A stretch of DNA of 7,118 nucleotides from an uncultured Opitutales bacterium. GTDB lineage: Bacteria > Verrucomicrobiota > Verrucomicrobiia > Opitutales > Intestinicryptomonadaceae. Below, in pieces: positions 1-5,934 of this stretch. The notes under the pieces are model-generated. The model did not search any database and was not told the DNA's origin. It saw only the letters and a program-made list of their open reading frames with translations. A program made the position numbers and the translations under genes. The stretch covers positions 1 to 7,118 of the forward strand of contig URDC01000061.1 in assembly GCA_900546565.1 (NCBI GenBank), written 5' to 3'. The first letter of the stretch is position 1. The number at the start of each line of letters is the position of its first letter.

Positions 1-51
1 TTTCACATTTTTAAAATTCACCACCACCAAAGAAACGTGTCCTCGCGGTTT

Positions 52-1071
52 TTAGCAGAAGCGGTAGACGGTGGTTGACGTATACGTTTCGTCGGGATAT
101 AGGTCGACGGACGGAAAGTGCGGGTAGTTGGCGGCGTTCGGCCAATGCTGCGTTTCGAGCGCGAATCCGCTGAACGCGCCGTATTGTCTGCCGCGCTTGC
201 CTTTCAGCGCGGGAATGAACGTGCCCGAATAGAACTGCATACCGCATTCGGTAGTGAAAACTTCGAGGGCGCGCCCCGAAACTTCGTCGAAAACCGCGGC
301 TGCCTGCACGAGCTCGGAATCGTTTTGCAAGACGAAATTGTGGTCGTAGCCTCCGCCGACAACGGCAATGTGCGGGTCGCCCGACTTCACGCCGTCGCCG
401 ATTTTCCTGAATTTGCGCAGGTCGAGCGCGGTATTCTTGACCGAAAGCACTTCGCCGGTGGCAACCATTTTCGAGTCTACGGGCGTGAAATAGTCGGCAA
501 AAATTTTGATTCGGTGGTCGAGAATATTGGCCGCCCTTCCGCAGGACAAATCGAAATAGGTGTGGTTTGTGAGCGCGCAGAGCGTGGGGCGGTCGGTGGT
601 CGCAACGTAGTCGATGACAAGCTCGCTGTCGTCGGTTAGCTTGTAGGTTATGCCGACATCGAGGTTTCCGGGAAAGCCGTTTTGCATATCGGGCGAAAGC
701 AGATGAAGTTTGACGCCCTTCCACTTTTCGCCCGAGCATTCGCACATATCCCAGATGGCGCATTCGAATGAGTTTGCCCCGCCGTGAAGCGTGTTTCTGC
801 GCTCGGGTTCGTTGCAGTCGAAGCGGTACATCTTACCGTCAATGGGAGCTTTCGCGCCGCCTATGCGGTTGCAGACGCGCCCGATTGCCGCGCCGAAATA
901 CGTCGGATTTTTGCGGTATGCAAGCGGCGAATCATATCCGAGCACGACGTCGCCCATTTTTCCGCGGGCGTCGGGCGTAAGAAGCTTTGTAATTGTCGCG
1001 CCCAGATTCGAAACCTCCATTTCGAGATTCCCGTTTTTGACCGCGACAGTTCTTATATCAACATTTTTCAT
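52..1071 (-). CDS. galM: Galactose mutarotase (aldose 1-epimerase)
   Basis: Interconverts alpha and beta anomers of aldoses such as galactose in the cytoplasm, feeding the Leloir pathway. The 339-residue product has full family length and no signal peptide. Residues that match the known active site are visible: His96 in TLHGG, His170 in TNHTYFDL (general acid), Asp243 in GYDHN, and Glu306 in ALETQHWPNAANYP (general base); Arg65 and Arg69 are candidates for the substrate arginine. The ATG at 1071 gives the expected N-terminus, but no clear Shine-Dalgarno precedes it. The gene ends in TAA, unlike the four TAG-terminated genes upstream. It follows rny on the same strand after a 103-base gap, so it probably has its own promoter. 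No other galactose genes are visible, so the physiological sugar cannot be read from context. Confidence 0.95.
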   Translation of the reverse strand: MKNVDIRTVAVKNGNLEMEVSNLGATITKLLTPDARGKMGDVVLGYDSPLAYRKNPTYFGAAIGRVCNRIGGAKAPIDGKMYRFDCNEPERRNTLHGGANSFECAIWDMCECSGEKWKGVKLHLLSPDMQNGFPGNLDVGITYKLTDDSELVIDYVATTDRPTLCALTNHTYFDLSCGRAANILDHRIKIFADYFTPVDSKMVATGEVLSVKNTALDLRKFRKIGDGVKSGDPHIAVVGGGYDHNFVLQNDSELVQAAAVFDEVSGRALEVFTTECGMQFYSGTFIPALKGKRGRQYGAFSGFALETQHWPNAANYPHFPSVDLYPDETYTSTTVYRFC

Positions 1072-1103
1072 AAAATATTCTTAGTTAAATTAGGATATCA
1101 AAT

Positions 1104-1109
1104 ATTATA
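1104..1109 (-). promoter_or_regulatory. Possible galM promoter, -10-like hexamer
   Basis: On the minus strand the AT-rich gap between rny and galM contains a perfect TATAAT. Transcription would start near 1097 and leave a leader of about 25 bases before the galM ATG at 1071. No good -35 hexamer lies 16-18 bases upstream, and such AT-rich DNA can give this match by chance. The rest of the 1072-1174 gap holds no gene, and I see no convincing terminator for rny in it. Confidence 0.35.
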
Positions 1110-1174
1110 AAATATCCCCAAACAAAACCGCTCGCAAAATGCGCAACCCGATGCTCAGCCGCCGAAACGCCGCG

Positions 1175-2716
1175 CTACGCCTTTGCGGTCTCCGTCCAGC
1201 GGCGTTCGCGTATGAGCGTTATTTTTACGGGAATGGAGTTTGTTATGGTGGACTCGATTTTCTCCCTGATTTTCGAGACAAGCTCGCACGCTCGGACATC
1301 GTCGACAAGCTCGGGCGAAACAATCACGCGCAGCTCCCTGCCCGCCTGCAAAACGTAGGCGTTCGCGACGCCTTCGAATTCGCGAGCCAAACTTTCGAGC
1401 GTTTTAATGCGCTTGATGTAGCCGTCGACCGCCTCCATTCGCGCCCCGACGCGCGTAGCCGAAATCGAGTCGGCAATCTGGACGATAATCGCATAAACAC
1501 TTTCGGCGGGAACTTCGCCGTGGTGCGATTCAACCGCGTTGACGACGATTTTCGATTCGCCCGCCCTGCGCAGCAACTCCGCGCCCGCAACCGCGTGCGA
1601 GGCGTTCGCGTTGCGCACGCCCTTGCCTATATCGTGGAAGAGGCCGGCGCGCGCGGCAATGTCGGCGTCGCAGCCGAGTTCCGAGGCAATGAACGCCGAA
1701 AGTTTGGCTACTTCAATCGAGTGCGCCAGAGTATCCTGATTGAGTGAAAGATGAACCGAAAGCTCGCCGAGGGCAGACTTCAACTCGTCGGACGTCGATG
1801 CAATCCCGAATTGCGCGATAGTCTCTTCGCCCAAGTCGTGCAAATTTTGCGAAATCTTCTCACGCGCAACGGCGACCGCCTGCTCGATGGTAATCGGCGT
1901 GATGCGCCCGTCCTCCACAAGCGATTCCAACGCGAGTTTCGCGACCGCCCTGCGCACGGGGTTGAACGACGAAATCACGACGGTTTCGGGCGACTCGTCT
2001 ATAACGAGAGTCGTCGCCGTCTCATTTTCGAAAGAGCGAATGTTGCGCCCCTCCTTGCCGATAAGACGCCCCTTCATAGACTCGTCGGGAATTTTGACGA
2101 AAGTCGCCGTAGCCGACTGCGGCATTTGAACGGAGACGCGCTGCATAGCGTCCATAAGCATTCTGCGGGCGTTGTCGTCGATTTCGCGCTTCGACTTTTC
2201 CAAGACCTCCTTTTTATACGGAGCCAAATCGTCGAGGCACTTTTGCAGCACAATGCGCTTTGCCTCTTCGACCGCGGCGTTCATATCCAGAACCCCGCCG
2301 CCTGCAAGCTCGGAAATCTTCGCCAAATATCCGTCGCGCGCCGATTCCGCCTCGACGCGCATTTTTCCGAACGCCTCCGATTCCGCGGCGGCGCGCTCGC
2401 CCGCAACACGCGCGTTTTCAAGCTCGACGTTTATCTCGGCGAGTTTTTCGTCCTGCTCGCGTTTGGCGTTTTTAGCCAAAAGCAGCATTTCCTCGTATTC
2501 CGCCTTGATTTCAAGCTCGCTCTCTTTAAGGAGCATTTCCTTTTGGTTTAGCTTTTTTTCGTAGTCGAGCCGCTCGCTTGTCCTGATGGATTCCGCCTGC
2601 GCCTCCATTTTATTTTTCAAATGGCTTACGCGCAGAATCAGCACGATACACTCGGCAAAAAGGCACGTCGCCAAAAGCCCGAGAATTAGAGTGTTCCAGT
2701 CGAAATTTAGAGGCAT
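1175..2716 (-). CDS. rny: Ribonuclease Y
   Basis: Membrane-anchored endoribonuclease that starts mRNA decay and processing. The 513 residues follow the family architecture (Bacillus subtilis Rny is about 520). Residues 9-29 form an N-terminal membrane segment, and about 33-190 a long Lys/Glu/Ala-rich coiled coil. A KH RNA-binding domain occupies about 208-280, with the signature GRLIGKEGRN at 217-226. An HD phosphohydrolase domain follows, with His332 (AHSIEVAKL), His361-Asp362 (FHDIGK), His398-His399 and Asp415 (QIADSISATR) as metal or catalytic residues. The C-terminus, ending near ETAKA, matches where the family usually ends, so the TAG stop is genuine. The ATG at 2716 puts the membrane helix at the N-terminus; no Shine-Dalgarno is seen. 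It lies 35 bases downstream of gltX and is probably cotranscribed with it. Confidence 0.96.
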   Translation of the reverse strand: MPLNFDWNTLILGLLATCLFAECIVLILRVSHLKNKMEAQAESIRTSERLDYEKKLNQKEMLLKESELEIKAEYEEMLLLAKNAKREQDEKLAEINVELENARVAGERAAAESEAFGKMRVEAESARDGYLAKISELAGGGVLDMNAAVEEAKRIVLQKCLDDLAPYKKEVLEKSKREIDDNARRMLMDAMQRVSVQMPQSATATFVKIPDESMKGRLIGKEGRNIRSFENETATTLVIDESPETVVISSFNPVRRAVAKLALESLVEDGRITPITIEQAVAVAREKISQNLHDLGEETIAQFGIASTSDELKSALGELSVHLSLNQDTLAHSIEVAKLSAFIASELGCDADIAARAGLFHDIGKGVRNANASHAVAGAELLRRAGESKIVVNAVESHHGEVPAESVYAIIVQIADSISATRVGARMEAVDGYIKRIKTLESLAREFEGVANAYVLQAGRELRVIVSPELVDDVRACELVSKIREKIESTITNSIPVKITLIRERRWTETAKA

Positions 2717-2751
2717 AAAAAATTCGGAATCTATTTTAACTTACAGGACGG

Positions 2752-4083
2752 CTACTGGCGCGGGCAGTCCGCACCGCTTTCGGACACAAGAAATTTTCCG
2801 ATTCGCGCCAAGACGCGGTCGCGCCCCAGAACTTCGAGCATCGGGAACAAGTCCGCACCGCCCGACTGCCCCGACACCGCAAAACGGATTATCGGGAAGA
2901 AATCGGTAGCCTTCATTGCGCGCTGCGCGGCAAGCTCGGACATAGCCGCGTAGAGTTTGTCATGCTCGAATTCGCAGGTTTTGAGAACTTCGAAAGCGAG
3001 ATTTAAACGCTCAATCGGATCGCCCTTCTTGAAGACTTTTTCCCGCGCCGTAGGGTCGAACGCGTAGTCTTCGGTGAAGAAGTAGGCTATCAGCGAGCCG
3101 AACGACTCCATATTCGAAACTTTCGGGTGGCAGAGCGTGAAAACCCTGTCGACATACGTCGGGTCGTCGGGCAGCTTAATTCCCGCCTCTTCGGCGCACT
3201 GTGCGGCGAGAATGTCGAACTTTTCGCGCGGCAGGGCGCGGAGATGCTCGGTGTTGAAGTGAGCCATTTTGCGCTCGTCGAAACGCGCGTTACTCTTGAC
3301 GATTCCGTGAAAGTCGAACAGCGAAACAATCTCCTCAATCGGCATAATTTCCCTGTCGTTTTTCGGATTCCAGCCGAGCAGGCACAGGTAGTTGCGCACG
3401 GCCTCGGGCAGGAAGTGCTTCTGCTGGTATTCCTCAATCAACGCGCCGCGGTCGCGCTTGCTCATCTTGCCCTGCCCCTCGCTTTTGAGGATAAGCGGAA
3501 TGTGCGCGAACTGCGGAAGGGGGGCGTCGAAAGCCTTGAAAATTTCGATATGCTTGTTCGTGTTCGTGAGGTGGTCCTGCCCGCGGATAACGTTGGTTAC
3601 CTGCATACAGATGTCGTCGACGACATTGACGAAGTGGAAAACGGGCGTGCCGTTGGAGCGGAAAATCGGGAAATCCTTTTCCTCCAAACGCTCGACATCG
3701 CCGTAAACGGCGTCGTGCAAGACCTGTTTCTGCCCCGAGACCTTGAAGAAAACCGCACCGTCCTTGTCGTATGCGCGACCCTTTTTGCGCAGAATTTCAA
3801 GATACTCGCGGTAGATGTCGGCGCGTTGGCTCTGGAAATACGGCCCGTAATCCCCGCCGACATCGGGACCTTCGTCCCAATCGAGCCCGAGCCAACGCAT
3901 ACCGTCTTTGAGAACGTCGAGATACTCCTGACGGTTGCGTTCATCGTCGGTGTCCTCTATTCTGAGAATGAACGTCCCGCCCGTATGTCGGGCATAAAGC
4001 CAGTTAAAAAGCGCGGTTCTCGCGCTGCCGATGTGGAAGAACCCAGTCGGGCTGGGTGCGAATCTTACTCTTACTTTGCTCAT
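2752..4083 (-). CDS. gltX: Glutamyl-tRNA synthetase, compact form
   Basis: Class I aminoacyl-tRNA synthetase that attaches glutamate to tRNA in the cytoplasm. The Rossmann catalytic core starts immediately with RFAPSPTGFFHIGSARTALF; the HIGH motif reads HIGS at 17-20. RIEDTD is at 41-46, VIRGQDHLTNT at 165-175 and the KMSKR loop at 206-210. The C-terminal half (about 260-443) is the helical anticodon-binding region. At 443 residues it is shorter than the usual 465-490. The shortening is after GRAY (about 103-115), where Escherichia coli GltX carries its cysteine-containing zinc-binding insert; that insert and its cysteines are missing. The ATG at 4083 has only a weak AGG five bases upstream. 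Gaps of 32 bases to the Nudix gene and 35 to rny suggest cotranscription. Whether it also charges tRNA-Gln (non-discriminating) cannot be decided here; no gatCAB or glnS is in the window. Confidence 0.95.
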   Translation of the reverse strand: MSKVRVRFAPSPTGFFHIGSARTALFNWLYARHTGGTFILRIEDTDDERNRQEYLDVLKDGMRWLGLDWDEGPDVGGDYGPYFQSQRADIYREYLEILRKKGRAYDKDGAVFFKVSGQKQVLHDAVYGDVERLEEKDFPIFRSNGTPVFHFVNVVDDICMQVTNVIRGQDHLTNTNKHIEIFKAFDAPLPQFAHIPLILKSEGQGKMSKRDRGALIEEYQQKHFLPEAVRNYLCLLGWNPKNDREIMPIEEIVSLFDFHGIVKSNARFDERKMAHFNTEHLRALPREKFDILAAQCAEEAGIKLPDDPTYVDRVFTLCHPKVSNMESFGSLIAYFFTEDYAFDPTAREKVFKKGDPIERLNLAFEVLKTCEFEHDKLYAAMSELAAQRAMKATDFFPIIRFAVSGQSGGADLFPMLEVLGRDRVLARIGKFLVSESGADCPRQ

Positions 4084-4115
4084 TTTTGCCTGTTGAAATT
4101 TTGACTAAATAAAAA

Positions 4116-4673
4116 CTATTTTGCCCCGCACGACAAATAAAAATTGTAGACCTTCAAAAAAGACGGCGTAAAAAGTTCGGGCGAACGCGCAATCATATCG
4201 CGGAAATCGCGCTCGCAGACCCATTCCAACGCCGCGACCTCATCGGGCTGCGGGATAAAACGCGTGGTTTCTGGCAGGTTCAAAACATACACGAACGTGA
4301 ATTCGTTGCCCGTTTCGGCGCAGGGCGAAATCTTGCCCACGCGCAGCAAGTCGTCCGCGTTTATCGAAACGCCCGTTTCCTCGCGCATTTCGCGAACCGC
4401 GGCGGCGTCGTAGTCTTCGCCGCTGTCGACGTGCCCCGAACAAGACGTTGTGTAGAGGTTCGGATACAAATCCTTTTCGGGCGAACGCTTTTGAAGCAAA
4501 ATCTTGCGCCCGCTCGCGCCCGCGCCGCCGCCGTTGCCGCAAACCCCGTTAAAGACGATTATGTGGGAAGCCCTGTGCATAAGCCCCCGCGCGTGCACGG
4601 CACTGCGCGGCATACTCGCCACCACGCTGTCGGAGGCGTCAACAACATCGAAAATATCCTCGTTTTTTGCCAT
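4116..4673 (-). CDS. Nudix hydrolase, IDI/YfcD-like
   Basis: Cytoplasmic Mg2+-dependent hydrolase of a nucleoside-diphosphate-linked or other diphosphate substrate; the substrate cannot be read from sequence. The 185 residues contain a complete Nudix box at 80-102 (G80, E86, R94-E95, E98-E99, G101). The preceding LMHRASHIIVF (31-41) and LLQKRSPEKDLYPNLY (59-74) resemble the YfcD and isopentenyl-diphosphate isomerase subgroup. It is probably not a true isomerase: the cysteine in TTSCSGH (Cys78) is one place away from the catalytic position of NSVCGH, and only one glutamate (Glu124) occurs where the isomerase has a pair. A glycine-rich stretch, CGNGGGAGASG (45-55), replaces the usual short turn between two strands. 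The start at 4673 lies inside a small inverted repeat and has no Shine-Dalgarno. It sits between the DUF362-like gene and gltX with gaps of 26 and 32 bases. Confidence 0.87.
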   Translation of the reverse strand: MAKNEDIFDVVDASDSVVASMPRSAVHARGLMHRASHIIVFNGVCGNGGGAGASGRKILLQKRSPEKDLYPNLYTTSCSGHVDSGEDYDAAAVREMREETGVSINADDLLRVGKISPCAETGNEFTFVYVLNLPETTRFIPQPDEVAALEWVCERDFRDMIARSPELFTPSFLKVYNFYLSCGAK

Positions 4674-4688
4674 ATCAACTTTTGATAT
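4672..4688. repeat. Inverted repeat over the Nudix start codon
   Basis: ATATCAA (4672-4678) and TTGATAT (4682-4688) are perfect reverse complements separated by three bases. The repeat covers the first two bases of the Nudix ATG (4673-4671 on the minus strand) and the leader just upstream. In mRNA it could form an AT-rich, weak seven-pair hairpin over the initiation site; as DNA it could be an operator. Short AT-rich repeats arise by chance, so function is only a possibility. Confidence 0.45.
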
Positions 4689-4699
4689 ATTTAGGCGTT

Positions 4700-5833
4700 C
4701 TACCTTACTTTATACGGGACATTGATTCTCTTTACCGAGCGCAAATCGTAGTCGCCAACTCTGAGTTGGCGACAGTAGTTGAGAACGGGCGGCTCGGGCT
4801 CAATCGGCGCGAAGCGGTTAGCCCTGCGGTATTTGTTGAGCGTCTGCCACGCGATGTAGTCCAAAACTACGGGGTTCGCGCTCAGCAAAAGCAGCTTTTC
4901 CGAAAACGAAAAACGCGCGTTGTAAAGCGAGCCGCCCACGAACTGCCCGCATTCGAAAGTAAGCAGCGTGAAGACGTTTGTTTCCCGCAATTCGGGAATG
5001 GCGCAAACTTCCGCCGCCGCCATCGAGGCGTTCGCAGGCTCTTTCAAAAAACGCTCGTTGTTGGACATATTCCAAATGCTCATATTCCCTATCGCCGCGC
5101 ACACGCCGAGCCCCTGCATATCGGTGATAACGGGCAGGTTTATCCAGTAGTCTACCGTCAAAAACAGCGGCACGGGCAGGTAGCTCTTGCGGATTTCGGG
5201 GTCGTAAATCTCGCGGAAGGAGGTCGACGTTTTCAAATTTTTCGGCGTGAGGGCGTTGTCGTAATACCAGTTTTTGTCGAAGAATTTTCCGCCGTCTATG
5301 TCCGCGACGTTCACGCCGCCGTAGTCGTCGGACGCGCCGTTTTGAAGCTCCGAAAGTTTCGGCAGAAAACCGCATTCGCGCATTTTGCGGCGCGACATAT
5401 CCACAAGCGTGATGTCCGACTTCTTGTAGCCGCGCTTTTCAAGCTGCGCGATAACCGCGTCGATAAGATTTTTGGGAGTGGCAAGCCCCGCGCCCGAGTT
5501 CGTGTAAATCTTCAACCCGACGCGCCCCTTCGCGCCCCTTTTGAGCGGCTTGCCAGAGTATTTTTCGAACGCCCTGAACATCGAGGCTACCGCCGCGCGG
5601 TAGTTTCTTTCGTCGAAGCCGTTCATACGCGCCTGAAACACCGCAGCCGACACGTCGATTGGCGACGCCTTCGCTCCCTGCTCAACCTGCGCCGCGTCCG
5701 AACCCACGCCCGACGCCGAAGCCGCGTTGCCGCTTGCGCCCTGTCCCGCGCTACCCGAAGCCTGCGCAAACGCCGCCGAGCCCGCCGCGAACACAACCGC
5801 CGCAATAGACGCCGCCCTAAATGCCGACTTCAT
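4700..5833 (-). CDS. Secreted DUF362-family-like protein
   Basis: Exported protein of unknown function. From the ATG at 5833 it has 377 residues and starts with a textbook Sec signal peptide: MKSAFR, a hydrophobic Ala/Val core, and a likely cleavage after AFA (residues 21-23). A low-complexity Ala/Gly/Ser linker (about 24-55) follows. The body resembles DUF362 proteins: GLKIYTNSGAGLATPKNL at 106-123, a following amphipathic helix and strand (about 124-145), DYWINLPVITDMQGLG around 228-243, and ANPVVLDYIAW at 319-329. Five scattered cysteines are present but no ferredoxin-type CxxCxxC cluster, so a fused iron-sulphur domain is absent. An in-frame ATG at 5878 would add 15 residues before the signal peptide. 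I prefer 5833 because it has GGCGGA six bases upstream and suits the likely promoter. A strong palindrome lies near the 3' end (4751-4773). It heads the probable operon with the Nudix gene, gltX and rny. Confidence 0.72.
   Translation of the reverse strand: MKSAFRAASIAAVVFAAGSAAFAQASGSAGQGASGNAASASGVGSDAAQVEQGAKASPIDVSAAVFQARMNGFDERNYRAAVASMFRAFEKYSGKPLKRGAKGRVGLKIYTNSGAGLATPKNLIDAVIAQLEKRGYKKSDITLVDMSRRKMRECGFLPKLSELQNGASDDYGGVNVADIDGGKFFDKNWYYDNALTPKNLKTSTSFREIYDPEIRKSYLPVPLFLTVDYWINLPVITDMQGLGVCAAIGNMSIWNMSNNERFLKEPANASMAAAEVCAIPELRETNVFTLLTFECGQFVGGSLYNARFSFSEKLLLLSANPVVLDYIAWQTLNKYRRANRFAPIEPEPPVLNYCRQLRVGDYDLRSVKRINVPYKVR
4751..4773. repeat. Perfect 11-bp inverted repeat in the 3' end of a coding region
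   Basis: GTCGCCAACTC (4751-4761) and GAGTTGGCGAC (4763-4773) are exact reverse complements around a single central base. As RNA this gives a 10-pair, GC-containing stem with a three-base loop. It lies 48 bases before the stop codon of the DUF362-like gene and encodes CRQLRVGD, in the poorly conserved C-terminal tail. No T-run follows on the minus strand, so it is not a standard intrinsic terminator. It could be a dispersed palindromic element, an mRNA-stabilising hairpin or a protein-binding site. Confidence 0.85.
5521..5540. repeat. Short tandem duplication, 2 x 10 bp
   Basis: CGCGCCCCTT occurs twice in direct succession inside the DUF362-like gene, encoding part of the basic stretch KRGAKGRVG just before the first conserved motif. 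Ten is not a multiple of three, so a recent duplication would have needed compensation; the frame is intact on both sides, so the match may simply reflect Lys/Arg/Gly codon use. Confidence 0.5.
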
Positions 5834-5858
5834 AAAAAATCCGCCCGCAAAAAAAACC

Positions 5859-5864
5859 CTTATA
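5859..5864 (-). promoter_or_regulatory. Possible -10 element for the leftward operon
   Basis: On the minus strand TATAAG lies about 25 bases before the ATG at 5833. Transcription would start near 5852, leaving a leader of about 18 bases that includes the GGCGGA ribosome-binding-like sequence (5845-5840). The best -35 at 17-base spacing, TTTTCG, is poor. If this promoter is used, the upstream ATG at 5878 is not transcribed, which supports the shorter protein. Confidence 0.25.
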
Positions 5865-5877
5865 AATGATGTTGCCA

Positions 5878-5905
5878 TTGTCGAAAAAATAACAAGTATT
5901 GTAAT
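5878..5905 (+). promoter_or_regulatory. Possible promoter of the TPR lipoprotein gene
   Basis: TTGTCG (5878-5883, four of six matches to TTGACA) and TGTAAT (5900-5905, five of six to TATAAT) are separated by 16 bases. The predicted start near 5912 leaves a leader of about 23 bases containing the Shine-Dalgarno at 5915-5922. The element overlaps the region upstream of the divergent minus-strand gene, so the two promoters probably lie back to back. Confidence 0.38.
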
Positions 5906-5914
5906 AGCTATATT

Positions 5915-5922
5915 AAAGGAGG
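5915..5922 (+). promoter_or_regulatory. Strong Shine-Dalgarno sequence
   Basis: AAAGGAGG is a near-perfect complement of the 16S rRNA tail. It ends 12 bases before the ATG at 5935, only 3 before an in-frame TTG at 5926, and 21 before a second ATG at 5944. The ATG at 5935 is the best compromise, though its spacing is slightly long. No comparable sequence precedes the five minus-strand genes. Confidence 0.75.
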
Positions 5923-5934
5923 TTTTTGGCCGTT

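Noticed and set aside
1..51. Terminator or gene end downstream of galM
   Set aside because: The AT-rich stretch at 7-18 is partly self-complementary, but no GC stem with a T-run is present and no reading frame can be supported.
1133..1143. CGCA/TGCG hairpin as a terminator after rny
   Set aside because: The stem has only four pairs and the following T-rich stretch is interrupted, so it is too weak to call.
3127..4104. A 325-codon open frame on the plus strand opposite gltX
   Set aside because: The minus strand carries HIGH and KMSKS-type motifs of GltX over the same span, and the plus frame has no family features.
4116..4673. Isopentenyl-diphosphate delta-isomerase (idi)
   Set aside because: The overall subgroup resembles it, but the catalytic cysteine is out of register and the paired glutamates are not seen.
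4667..5869. A 400-codon open frame on the plus strand opposite the DUF362-like gene
   Set aside because: Its product is Arg/His/Val-rich without any recognisable domain, and it mirrors a gene with signal peptide and family motifs. It is a shadow caused by GC-biased codons.
5909..5914. TATATT as the -10 of the lipoprotein gene
   Set aside because: Transcription would start within the Shine-Dalgarno sequence, removing the ribosome-binding site.
5926..5928. TTG as start of the TPR lipoprotein
   Set aside because: It lies only three bases after the Shine-Dalgarno, too close for initiation. The ATG at 5935 also gives a normal lipoprotein signal.
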